Source of the DNA: JAOZHU01 sp964632845 | GTDB lineage: Archaea > Thermoproteota > Bathyarchaeia > Bathyarchaeales > Bathycorpusculaceae | Direction of reading: 5' to 3' | DNA length: 64,000 nucleotides | Assembly: GCA_964632845.1 (NCBI GenBank) | Contig: CAZWDU010000001.1 | Span: 1 to 64,000 of the forward strand | Shown: positions 24,687 through 32,465 of the stretch, one piece after another | How positions within the stretch are numbered: position 1 is the first letter of the stretch | Layout: the number at the start of each line of letters is the position of its first letter | The notes under the pieces: generated by a model | Database searches by the model: none | What the model was told of the DNA's origin: nothing | The model's input: the letters and a program-made list of their open reading frames with translations, nothing else | Made by a program: the position numbers and the translations under genes

Positions 24687-25472
24687 ATGGTTGCGTTTAA
24701 ACCTGAGTGGCCTGAGGCTGGGGATTTGGTGATGGCTACTGTTGAGACTGTTACTGATTATGGCGCTTATGTCAAGTTGGATGAGTTTGGTAAGCGTGGT
24801 TTGCTGCATGTTTCTGAAATTTCCAGCTCGTGGATCAGGAATATCAGGGATTTTGTGCGTGAAGGTCAGAAGCTTGTTTTGAAGGTTTTGCGGGTTGATA
24901 CTGAGAAAGGGCATATTGATTTGTCTTTGCGACGTGTGACTAAGCGGGAGAAAATTGAGAAGATTAAGTCGTGGAAGACTGAGCGGAAGGCTGATGCTTT
25001 GCTTCGTGGTGTGGCGGAGAAGCTTGGCATGTCTGTGGATGAGGTTTACGCGCAGGCTGGGAAGGTTATTGATGAACATTTTGGTTTGTATGAGGGCTTT
25101 GAGAAAGCCGCGTTTGAGGGGTTTGAGGCTTTAACCGCGATTGGGGTGTCTGAGGCGGTTGCGAAGGTGTTTGCTGAGGTTGCGGCTGAGCGGATTCGCG
25201 TGAAGCTTGTGAAGGTGAAGGGCACGTTGGAGATTCGCTGTATGAAGCCTAATGGCGTTAGGGTAATCCAAGAAGCGTTTCTTGGTGCGAAGGCGGAGAA
25301 GCCGAAGGATGCGGATGTGCGGTTTTATGTGGTTGCTGCGCCCAAATACAGCGTTGAAGTGTCAGCGGAGAATTATAAGCGTGCTGAGGACGTGTTTCAG
25401 CGGGTTAGTCAGCGTGTTGTGGATAACGTGGTTGCGGCTGGTGGGCAAGGTAGTTTTCGAAGGGAGAAGTAG
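24687..25472 (+). CDS. eif2a: translation initiation factor 2 subunit alpha
   Basis: A 261-residue alpha subunit of archaeal IF2, which brings initiator tRNA to the ribosome. The N-terminal S1 domain covers residues 8-83 (VTDYGAYVKLDEFGKRGLLH and ISSSWIRNIRDFVREGQKLV), followed by the helical domain and a C-terminal alpha/beta domain (KLVKVKGTLEIRCMKPNGVR). Length is normal. Gene order L44e-S27e-aIF2a-Nop10 is a classic archaeal cluster. Synonymous codons in this operon are notably rich in G and T. Confidence 0.96.
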   Translation: MVAFKPEWPEAGDLVMATVETVTDYGAYVKLDEFGKRGLLHVSEISSSWIRNIRDFVREGQKLVLKVLRVDTEKGHIDLSLRRVTKREKIEKIKSWKTERKADALLRGVAEKLGMSVDEVYAQAGKVIDEHFGLYEGFEKAAFEGFEALTAIGVSEAVAKVFAEVAAERIRVKLVKVKGTLEIRCMKPNGVRVIQEAFLGAKAEKPKDADVRFYVVAAPKYSVEVSAENYKRAEDVFQRVSQRVVDNVVAAGGQGSFRREK

Positions 25473-25475
25473 CGG

Positions 25476-25649
25476 ATGGTTTGGTTGTTGAGGAAGTGTG
25501 TGGCATGCGAGCGGTACACGTTGCAGACGGCTGTTTGTCCTTCTTGCGGCGGTAAAGTGCATGTTCCGCATCCTGCGAAGTTTTCTCCTGATGATAAGTA
25601 TCTTCGTTATCGTGTGGCTATGAAGCAGAGGGAGTGCGCATCTGCGTGA
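25476..25649 (+). CDS. nop10: H/ACA ribonucleoprotein subunit Nop10
   Basis: A 57-residue protein that is easy to miss: ATG at 25476, stop at 25647-25649. The zinc motif is KCVACERYTLQTAVCPSCGG (residues 7-26) and then VPHPAKFSPDDKYLRYR, as in archaeal Nop10, which bridges Cbf5 and L7Ae in pseudouridylation complexes. It starts 3 bases after aIF2a and its end overlaps the next start in GTGA. Confidence 0.95.
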   Translation: MVWLLRKCVACERYTLQTAVCPSCGGKVHVPHPAKFSPDDKYLRYRVAMKQRECASA

Positions 25650-26419
25650 AGGAGACTTATGTTAAGGAGCGGTTGGCTGTTGGGCTTCGGGAGCCAGTTT
25701 TGGTTGCTGGGTTGCCTGGTTTGGGGCTGGTGGGTAAGATTGCTGCGCGGTTTTTGGTTAAGCAGTTGAAGGCGCAACGGTTTGCTTATTTGTATTCGCC
25801 GCATTTTCCGTATTTTGTTTTGGTGAACAAGAAGGGCAGTGTGCGTTTGCTGCGTGGCGCGTTTTACTATTGGAAGAATCCTGCTGGAGCGAATGATTTT
25901 ATCTTTTTTACGGGTGATAGTCAGTCGCAGACGATTGAGGGTCAGTATGAGATTGCTGATTGCATGCTTGATTTTTGTAAGCGGCATGGTGTGCGGGCGA
26001 TTGTGACTATTGGCGGTTATCGTGTGGAGACGAAGGATAAGCCGAAAGTGTACGTGGCTGCTACGGGTCAAGCGGTGCTGGATAAGGCGTTGCGTGCAGG
26101 TGCGGTTGTTAGTGATTCTGGGAGTCCGATTGTGGGGACTGCGGGGCTTATTCTGGGGTTGGCTCGGTTTAAACAGATTGATTCTTTGTGCTTGTTAGGT
26201 GAAACGCGTGGGTATTTGCCTGATCCTTTGGCTGCGCGGAGCGTTTTGGAAGTGTTGAATGCGACGTTTGGGCTTAGCGTGGATTTGGCTGGTTTGGATG
26301 AGGATATTGCGAGGGCGGAGAAGATGGTGTCGCGGTTGCAGAAGATTGAGGAGCAGCGTGCGGTGCAGGCTGAGGAGACTCGGAAGCAGGAAGACAAGAA
26401 AACCACGTACATATCCTAG
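25646..26419 (+). CDS. PAC2-family protein (proteasome assembly chaperone-like)
   Basis: A 257-residue protein of the archaeal PAC2 family (COG2047). Family motifs are PVLVAGLPGLGLVGKIAARFL (quoted in part) near residues 18-36 and the later SGSPIVGTAGLILGLARF. A long helix at the end (residues 215-250) is rich in Glu, Arg and Lys. PAC2 proteins help assemble the 20S proteasome in eukaryotes; the archaeal role is less clear. I use the GTG at 25646 that overlaps the nop10 stop; GTG at 25634 would add four residues. Confidence 0.85.
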   Translation: MKETYVKERLAVGLREPVLVAGLPGLGLVGKIAARFLVKQLKAQRFAYLYSPHFPYFVLVNKKGSVRLLRGAFYYWKNPAGANDFIFFTGDSQSQTIEGQYEIADCMLDFCKRHGVRAIVTIGGYRVETKDKPKVYVAATGQAVLDKALRAGAVVSDSGSPIVGTAGLILGLARFKQIDSLCLLGETRGYLPDPLAARSVLEVLNATFGLSVDLAGLDEDIARAEKMVSRLQKIEEQRAVQAEETRKQEDKKTTYIS

Positions 26420-26729
26420 TGCTCAGAGTTGATACCCCCTCCCCTTTAAATACAGTGATAAACCCCCTAACGTTTCTGCATGCTATTTCTAATAAGCTCC
26501 AAATATGACAGATTGTTTCCTGTGCAATAAGGCTTTCACGAAGTAGCCCCTGTTACAGTTTAGGCTTGCTTGTTGTGTTTCACCTCCCTTCACAGTTCAG
26601 CGGACAAAGCAGCCCTTAAGAATCTTCACGAAATTTACAAATTCATAAATTAACATACAAAAAACCAAACGACCATTTTTTAGGGGAAATAAGATTCCAT
26701 GACGCATATTACACTAGAGGCGTAAGAAT
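26420..26729. other. AT-rich intergenic region at the edge of the HTH-TIR island
   Basis: About 310 bases between two convergent genes, without a supportable gene. It contains one copy of a 22-base intergenic repeat (26486-26507) and a strongly A/T-rich part (about 26620-26700). The GT-rich codon style of the preceding operon stops here. Confidence 0.5.
26486..26507 (+). repeat. 22-base intergenic repeat, copy 1
   Basis: This segment matches 52718-52739 at 20 of 22 positions; the shared core is TTCTAATARGCTCCAAATAT. A shorter relative (TTTCTAATAAGCT) is at 2882-2894. All three copies are intergenic. Confidence 0.55.
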
Positions 26730-27611
26730 TCAGTTGGTAGGTTTTCTATGCTCACTGTTTTTTCTACCTATTATATCGAATTTTGCGCCTCTAAGTTCTG
26801 TTAGAATTTTGCTTCTTACTTCTTTAACAGATTTTTTAAAAGGAATTGTGACAATTCCACGTATATCTGAAGGGTAATCAATATCTCCTTTGTATAGGCA
26901 ACATACTCTGACGCGCCCTAACAAAGCCATAAAGTAACCCAACTCTAACACAACATTCTGTCGGGCTCTTTCTTTTAGCAAGGAAAAAAACTCGTCAACG
27001 TTATCGAGGACAGCCCCTGAAAAATGCTCTTTAATGAAAGGACGAATATCCGCTAGAACTGGGTGCTTTTTTCCTTGTGAGGAAAACAAATGCTCGACAT
27101 CTTTTTGGAAGTATCCGACATCGTCGGGTGTAAGAATTACAAAGGCATAGCTTACGTTAGAATATTTTTCGAGTTTCTCAATAACGGTTCGGCTGCCACT
27201 TGGCTGTTCATGCAAAACGATAGGCTTTAGACCATGATTGGTTAACATTGTTTTCAATTCTTTGACGGGTTTAACGTCTCGCCCATGAACTATGAAAACT
27301 CGATTGCTCCGTTTCTTAGAAATTTTGCGTTTTTTTGTTACTACTTGTGGAACCTTTTCCACGATTTCTCGAAGTAGAGCTGTGCCTGAAATAATTTCTC
27401 TCAGTTCTCGCAATTCATCAGGGTTTTTAATATTCTTATAGACGTCTATTCCCATTGTTGAAGCTAGAACGTAGGCAGCCATTCTTGGAGAAATAGTATT
27501 ACCATGCTCTTTTCTTACTGCTTGGATTCTGACATAAATAGCTCTTCTCGTTATGCTGGGGTGCTCTCTCTGTGCCTCATTCCAAATAGCTTTGAAAATT
27601 TTCTGGTCAAT
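26730..27611 (-). CDS. TIR-like (PF10137/Cap12-type) protein, likely ATT start
   Basis: The TIR-like domain has FIVHGRD (about residues 106-112), HEQPSGSRTVIEKLEKY and AFVILTPDD, then the helix NVVLELGYFMALLGR, whose Glu (about residue 223) matches the catalytic Glu of NAD-cleaving TIR enzymes. PF10137 proteins serve as effectors in CBASS, Pycsar and related defence systems. The first ATG (27482) would give 250 residues. The frame stays open for 43 more codons with sensible helical sequence (RRAIYVRIQAVRKEHG) but no ATG, GTG or TTG; an ATT at 27611 overlaps the upstream stop as ATTGA, like the 4-base overlaps before it. Last gene of a four-gene operon. Confidence 0.8.
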   Translation of the reverse strand: MDQKIFKAIWNEAQREHPSITRRAIYVRIQAVRKEHGNTISPRMAAYVLASTMGIDVYKNIKNPDELRELREIISGTALLREIVEKVPQVVTKKRKISKKRSNRVFIVHGRDVKPVKELKTMLTNHGLKPIVLHEQPSGSRTVIEKLEKYSNVSYAFVILTPDDVGYFQKDVEHLFSSQGKKHPVLADIRPFIKEHFSGAVLDNVDEFFSLLKERARQNVVLELGYFMALLGRVRVCCLYKGDIDYPSDIRGIVTIPFKKSVKEVRSKILTELRGAKFDIIGRKNSEHRKPTN

Positions 27612-27846
27612 CTTTGCCAGATTTCTTTACTCTCCGAGAGGTCTTATGCTTTAAACGGTTTTTGAGAACATCTACAGTCGCCTCGCTTCCACCGACCAGT
27701 TGAGCAATTTCTTTAGTAGCTATTCCTAGCTCAGTCAAAATTTCGATTTTCTGAGTCTTTGTTTTTGCGTCTTTAAGCAGATTTCCTGCTACGAGCCTAG
27801 TAATTGTATCCAACTTTAGAAAAAGAATGTCAAAATCTTCATTCAT
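27607..27846 (-). CDS. small helix-turn-helix protein, paralogue 3
   Basis: A 79-residue protein: an N-terminal helix (LFLKLDTITRLVAGNLL), then a sigma-region-4-like helix-turn-helix (ILTELGIATKEIAQLVGGSE, residues 34-53) and a basic tail. It is clearly paralogous to the two genes upstream (same order and the shared pattern IL-x-LG-x3-KEIA-x-LG). It overlaps the upstream gene by 4 bases and its stop overlaps the likely ATT start of the TIR-like gene. Probably DNA-binding; possibly a regulator or target-recognition part of the system. Confidence 0.75.
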   Translation of the reverse strand: MNEDFDILFLKLDTITRLVAGNLLKDAKTKTQKIEILTELGIATKEIAQLVGGSEATVDVLKNRLKHKTSRRVKKSGKD

Positions 27847-28106
27847 TGGACTTTTGCCCCTTTTATGGAGCCTTTAGAACTCTTTTTCGGCGCTGTTCTT
27901 TGCTTCTTCGTTTGATGCCGTACATTGGCAACATAGGAGGGTGTCGTCCCAAGAATAACTGCAATTTCTTTGTTACCAAAACCAAGGTCTGAGAGAATAT
28001 TGATTACTTCCGCTCTTGACTTACCTTGAAAGGCAGTTATAATTGATATCTTAATGAGGGTATCGAGTTTGTTTAGTAATTGCTCAAATTGTTCGCCACT
28101 CATCAT
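27843..28106 (-). CDS. small helix-turn-helix protein, paralogue 2
   Basis: An 87-residue protein with the shared plan: LLNKLDTLIKISIITAFQGK, then the helix-turn-helix ILSDLGFGNKEIAVILGTTP (about residues 37-56), then a Lys-rich tail (KKQRTAPKKSSKGSIKG). Its ATG overlaps the stop of paralogue 1 (ATGA). The tail suggests non-specific DNA or RNA contact in addition to the helix-turn-helix. The third paralogue and TIR-like gene follow directly. Confidence 0.75.
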   Translation of the reverse strand: MMSGEQFEQLLNKLDTLIKISIITAFQGKSRAEVINILSDLGFGNKEIAVILGTTPSYVANVRHQTKKQRTAPKKSSKGSIKGAKVQ

Positions 28107-28372
28107 TTTTTATCACTTGGGTTTTTATCTCTCTTTTTCTCTGTTTTTGGTTTCTTAGTACTCTTAGATTTTATTGCTCGTATAATATTCGGCTTTGTTC
28201 CCAGAATTTTTGCTATTTCTCTGGTTTCCAAACCGATGTTTAACAGTGTTGAAACACTCTCTGTAAGCTGTTTTCCTTGAAAGACAGAGGCAGCTGTTAC
28301 TTTTATTAGAATATCGACTTTCTCAATCAGGCTGTCCAGTTTGTCGAGGAGCACTTTTGCTTCGCTACTCAT
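28103..28372 (-). CDS. small helix-turn-helix protein, paralogue 1
   Basis: An 89-residue protein and first gene of the four-gene operon: LLDKLDSLIEKVDILIKVTA, then the helix-turn-helix LLNIGLETREIAKILGTKPN (about residues 43-62), then a basic tail (KSKSTKKPKTEKKRDKN). Helix-turn-helix parts of this kind resemble sigma-70 region 4. A strong TATA box lies 32 bases before its ATG. Three tandem diverged copies in one operon suggest a hetero-oligomer, or different DNA targets (inference). Confidence 0.75.
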   Translation of the reverse strand: MSSEAKVLLDKLDSLIEKVDILIKVTAASVFQGKQLTESVSTLLNIGLETREIAKILGTKPNIIRAIKSKSTKKPKTEKKRDKNPSDKK

Positions 28373-28403
28373 ATCGACACTTCAGAATTAATTAATTCTT
28401 TTT

Positions 28404-28411
28404 AATATAAA
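28404..28411 (-). promoter_or_regulatory. TATA box of the HTH-TIR operon
   Basis: On the minus strand the sequence is TTTATATT in a long A/T run, placed to start transcription near 28380, just before the ATG at 28372. Upstream (about 28462-28500) are several copies of GTTAC spaced closely, each near CATG, which might be operator sites. Confidence 0.5.
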
Positions 28412-28561
28412 AAATTTGGCGCAATTAATTTTTGTCTATTTGACTTTTGTGTTGCGCTATACACACGTTACACATGTTACGCATGCTCTGTGAGTTACAT
28501 GAATAGAGCAGATACGAGAGAGAAAGCGAGTTAGAAAGTTTTTGGGTTTGAAGAGTAAGTT

Positions 28562-29692
28562 TTAATCCAACCAACATTGTGTGAAAAGTTTATGCTGTGG
28601 TTGAAAATAGCTCTTTTTAACTATGTGTGTGATTTTTTCGGCTGCATTTCCGACTTCGAAAGGCGATTTCTCAGGCAGTTCTTTCTTATTCTCCACAGCC
28701 GCTTTAATAGCTATTAGTATTTGGTGTTTTTCTGTGCCGACAACTTTTGCGAATCCTGCTTCTACTGCTTCTGGGCGTTCAGTTGAAAGCCTAATCACCA
28801 GCACAGGCTTCCTGATAAGCGGTGCCGTGGATTCTTCTTGAATGCCACCTGAATCCGTGACAATCAACTCGCACTGCCGCATTAGCAATAGGAAGTCTAG
28901 GTAGCCTATTGGCGGAAGAATCTGCATGTTCTCGCACTGCATAACTTTCGCAAGCAACCCCTTCTGCCGCAACCGCTTTCGTGTGCGCGGATGCATCGGG
29001 TACACGACAGGCACAGGCGACTCCGCAAACGCCTCTATGAAGCTTTTCAGCACCGCCGCATCATCCACGTTCTCCGCACGGTGCGCCGTCGCCAAAACAA
29101 ACCGTTCAAACCGTATTTGGCTGAGTATCTTCGACTTCCGTTCTGCCATCGGCAAATACTGCGTTACAGCGTCAATAACCGTGTTCCCAGTCACGTAAAT
29201 TTTACCCCAAACGTTTTCACGTTCTAAATTCGCCTTTGCCCGCTCTGTAGGCGCAAACAACAACGCTGAAACGTGGTCTGTTAGCCGCCTGTTATGCTCT
29301 TCAGGCATGCGCAAATCAAAACTCCGCAGCCCAGCCTCCACATGACCAACAGCCACGCAACGCCTATTCGCCGCTAGTGCTGCCGCCAGCACCGTGTTGG
29401 TGTCGCCTTCCACCAGAACCAGCGAGGGCGTCACTTCGCTAAGCAGTTTATCCATGTGCGCCATTATCCGCGCCGTCTGCAAGCCACCTGAAGCAGCTTT
29501 AACTTTAAATCCGTAATCAGGCAGCGGCAACTCAAGCTCTTCAATGAACTGCTGCGACATGTTATAGTCATAGTGCTGTCCGCAGTGCACAAACACAAAT
29601 GGCACGCTGCTATGCTTCAGTGCCTTAATGACTGGTGCCATCTTTACGATTTCAGGTCTTGTGCCCACCACAACCATAACGGGCTTCATCAA
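28562..29692 (-). CDS. wecB: UDP-N-acetylglucosamine 2-epimerase (non-hydrolysing)
   Basis: A 376-residue enzyme that interconverts UDP-GlcNAc and UDP-ManNAc for surface polysaccharides or glycans. Family marks are VVGTRPEIVKMAPVIKAL (residues 8-25), FVHCGQHYDYNMSQQF, GHVEAGLRSFDLRMPEEHNR (about residues 115-134) and TDSGGIQEESTAPL near the C-terminus. All are intact. No ManNAc dehydrogenase is next to it. It lies on the same strand as mcm, 16 bases downstream. Confidence 0.95.
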   Translation of the reverse strand: MMKPVMVVVGTRPEIVKMAPVIKALKHSSVPFVFVHCGQHYDYNMSQQFIEELELPLPDYGFKVKAASGGLQTARIMAHMDKLLSEVTPSLVLVEGDTNTVLAAALAANRRCVAVGHVEAGLRSFDLRMPEEHNRRLTDHVSALLFAPTERAKANLERENVWGKIYVTGNTVIDAVTQYLPMAERKSKILSQIRFERFVLATAHRAENVDDAAVLKSFIEAFAESPVPVVYPMHPRTRKRLRQKGLLAKVMQCENMQILPPIGYLDFLLLMRQCELIVTDSGGIQEESTAPLIRKPVLVIRLSTERPEAVEAGFAKVVGTEKHQILIAIKAAVENKKELPEKSPFEVGNAAEKITHIVKKSYFQPQHKLFTQCWLD

Positions 29693-29708
29693 ATCTCTGC
29701 GCCCGCGC

Positions 29709-31745
29709 TTACGTCTTCTTCAAGCACCCTTCCCTAGGCTCATAAATCGTGCCTTCACGCAGCAACTGCCCCAGCATCCGCTCAATCTCACCACGCGAAA
29801 TATTATGCTTCGACTCCAACTCGCTCACCAGCACATCCTTCTCCACCATACCCGTCTGCTTCTCCATCTCCATCAACACCGACAGCACTATATGCAAACG
29901 GTCACGCATGCTCTTAGGCTTCCCCGTCATAATCAAGTCAATATCCATCTTAAAAGACGTCACATCAATCCCAACCTCCTCCAAAGACCGCTTCATCAAC
30001 GTAATCGCCGCCTCCGCATCCTCAGCCGAAACCTCCTTCCGCAAAGCCACACGCGCCCGCGCCTCAGCCACACGCACAAGCGACTCAAGCTGCCTCGCAG
30101 TAATAGCCACAGGCGAACCCTCAGACTCACTCGCCCCACGCATCGCCAAATAAAACTCACTCAAACGCTTCAACGCATCATGACTCAACACAGGACGAAC
30201 CGCTTTGGCATAACTCACGTACTTACGCAACAACTCAGGCGCAATAGGCGACTCAACCGGACTAACACCTTTCCGATGAATCTCCAAAATATGCGTCGCC
30301 ATCTTCCCATCAGACTCCTTATCAGGCACATCCCGCAAAACAAAAATCAAATCAAACCGCGACAGTATCGTCACAGGCAAAGAAATATTCTCAGCCACAC
30401 TACGATGCGGCTCATACCTCCCCAAACTCGGATTCGCAGCCGCAAGAATAGCAGTTCTCGCATTCAAAGTCGCCACAATACCGCCTTTAGCCACGCTCAC
30501 CGTATGCTGCTCCATCGCCTCGTGAATGGCAACTCTGTCTTCTGGCCGCATCTTATCCATCTCATCAATACACGCAATCCCCTTATCCGCCAACACCAAC
30601 GCACCAGCCTCCAAACTCATACTCCCACCCTTCTCACGAATAACAGCCGCAGTCAAACCAGCCGCAGTAGTCCCACGACCCGACGTATACAAACCACGCG
30701 GCGCAATCCGAGATACATACTGCAACAACTGGCTTTTGGCAGTGCCCGGGTCACCAATCAACAACGCATTCATCTCACCACGAATAGTAATATCGGGAAG
30801 GCTTTTCGACACGCCACCAAACAACAAATACATAATCGCCTCCTTGATATGCTCGTAACCATAAATCGAAGGCGCAATCGACCCCATAATCTTCCGGTGA
30901 ACCCACGGGTCCTTCGCCAACTTCAAAATCTGCTCCTCCTCTTCAGCCGACAACAACGTAGCTTCTGGCTCTTTGCCTAAAACCTCCAAGGAATTTGCAT
31001 CCAAATGCAAAATAAACGTACGCAACTTCCCAATCCCAGGACGCGAAGGCGCAACCGCACGCACAATCCCCACAATAGACACATGATCACCCGGACGCGC
31101 CAAGTCAACTATCTCAGTGCCCACCAACTTCACGTTCAAAGTCCGCGGCAACTGACCAGGCGGCAAATCCTCAGGACGCTCCTGCAACCGCAAATCCTGC
31201 GAATCAATGAACGTAGACTCATCCTGAACAAACTCAAACGGTCCCTTCTGCCGGCACGCAGGATCACTGCACTCAAAAGGCGCCCTCAAAAAAGCACCAG
31301 TCTGATCCACAGGCGTAGGCGTCCCGCAGCGTTTACACTTGAAAACAGCCCGCATAACCATCGGACGCACAGGCGTAGCCCGCACAACGATCCCTTCAAT
31401 CATCACCAGCTTGCCCATCTGCTTCGAGCCAAGCCTGCGCAGCTGCTCCTTACCCAGCAACTGCACAACACGCACAGTAACCCGTTCAATCTTCCCCGCG
31501 TACTCTGCATCCTCAATTCCCAACTGCGCATAAACTGCGTTATCTGCGTGCTGCAGAAAATCATCTGGCTTCTCCAATAACCGCTCAGCCAGCCGCTGGT
31601 CGAAAGCAAACAAATCCTCAAAATCCACACTGATAGACTCACGCCCAGCTATAGCCATCTGCGAAATTCTTTGGCGGTATTTTTCTTTCTTGAAGAACTC
31701 GAGAAAACGTTCCTGCGGATCAACAGTTTCCAGTTCCCTAGCCAC
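29709..31745 (-). CDS. mcm: replicative helicase MCM
   Basis: A 678-residue MCM that unwinds DNA at forks as a hexamer. In order: N-terminal domain with a zinc finger (CKRCGTPTPV and CSDPACR, about residues 137-172), AAA+ domain with Walker A (GDPGTAKSQLLQYV, about residue 330), Walker B (ACIDEMDKM) and the arginine finger SRFDLIFVL (about residue 462), and a C-terminal winged helix (HNISRGEIERMLGQLLREG). Gins23 is directly upstream (2 bases), a conserved archaeal pairing. Confidence 0.97.
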   Translation of the reverse strand: MARELETVDPQERFLEFFKKEKYRQRISQMAIAGRESISVDFEDLFAFDQRLAERLLEKPDDFLQHADNAVYAQLGIEDAEYAGKIERVTVRVVQLLGKEQLRRLGSKQMGKLVMIEGIVVRATPVRPMVMRAVFKCKRCGTPTPVDQTGAFLRAPFECSDPACRQKGPFEFVQDESTFIDSQDLRLQERPEDLPPGQLPRTLNVKLVGTEIVDLARPGDHVSIVGIVRAVAPSRPGIGKLRTFILHLDANSLEVLGKEPEATLLSAEEEEQILKLAKDPWVHRKIMGSIAPSIYGYEHIKEAIMYLLFGGVSKSLPDITIRGEMNALLIGDPGTAKSQLLQYVSRIAPRGLYTSGRGTTAAGLTAAVIREKGGSMSLEAGALVLADKGIACIDEMDKMRPEDRVAIHEAMEQHTVSVAKGGIVATLNARTAILAAANPSLGRYEPHRSVAENISLPVTILSRFDLIFVLRDVPDKESDGKMATHILEIHRKGVSPVESPIAPELLRKYVSYAKAVRPVLSHDALKRLSEFYLAMRGASESEGSPVAITARQLESLVRVAEARARVALRKEVSAEDAEAAITLMKRSLEEVGIDVTSFKMDIDLIMTGKPKSMRDRLHIVLSVLMEMEKQTGMVEKDVLVSELESKHNISRGEIERMLGQLLREGTIYEPREGCLKKT

Positions 31746-31747
31746 TT

Positions 31748-32305
31748 CTACTCACCATTCTTTCCGTATTCGAGTATTTGCATTCGCCACTCACTGATTA
31801 TCTTGCCGAGCTGCTCGTAAATGAGGCGCTCCTCACTTGTAAATTTTTTCAGCACCTGATCCGTCTGCGTTGGCCCCGCAGACAAAGCAATAATCTTCTT
31901 CAACCGCGCATTCACGATGTCGCACGCCAAATGCACGGCTTTTTCATGCTCCCGCACTTTTTCAGGCTGCCTTGCTATTTCCTCTTTCGTGTTTGCAAGG
32001 TACCTGCGGAGTTTCGGGTAAAAGTCCTCTGGCAACTCTGAGATTTGCCCTGCGATTTGCACGCGCTCTTTCCATTGAACCTTGTAGATGTCCGTTGCGG
32101 CTAAGCAGTCTTCTTCGCGGAAATGTGCAATGCCTGCCGCTGCCAGTTCCTGTGCCGCCCAAAAATACACTTCATACTCGTTTCCTTCTTGGAATGGACC
32201 TAGGTTTAAGCCTGCCAGCTTGACTTCTGGGTAGTTCCTGTTTGCTACGATTTTTGTAAGTGAATTTTCGAAGCGGAAATCTATATTTTTTATCTTCAGC
32301 GGCAT
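31748..32305 (-). CDS. gins23: GINS complex subunit Gins23
   Basis: A 185-residue subunit with the small B domain first (VKLAGLNLGPFQEGNEYEV and YFWAAQELAAAGIAHF, residues 28-64) and the helical A domain after, the order seen in Psf2/Psf3-type proteins and opposite to Gins51. It joins Gins51 to form the GINS tetramer that activates MCM. mcm starts 2 bases downstream, so both are made from one message. The family is recognised from domain order and place. Confidence 0.85.
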   Translation of the reverse strand: MPLKIKNIDFRFENSLTKIVANRNYPEVKLAGLNLGPFQEGNEYEVYFWAAQELAAAGIAHFREEDCLAATDIYKVQWKERVQIAGQISELPEDFYPKLRRYLANTKEEIARQPEKVREHEKAVHLACDIVNARLKKIIALSAGPTQTDQVLKKFTSEERLIYEQLGKIISEWRMQILEYGKNGE

Positions 32306-32465
32306 TTCTCTCCCTTGTCCTGCCCGTTTTTCCCTGTGTTTAGTTATGCGGTGGCAAATATAAGAAGAGTAGTTTAAAGATTTAGATTAAAAAATTTGGG
32401 AATTAAATGCTTAATGCAGCTTGCGGCTTGCTCGCTTGAACTCAAAGCAAAGCGTTGCCCGTTTG

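Noticed and set aside
29628..30980. A 450-codon open frame on the plus strand, antisense to mcm and the start of wecB.
   Set aside because: The product is almost all Arg, His, Asn, Gln and Leu with no domain; it is a by-product of the GT-rich codons of mcm on the other strand.
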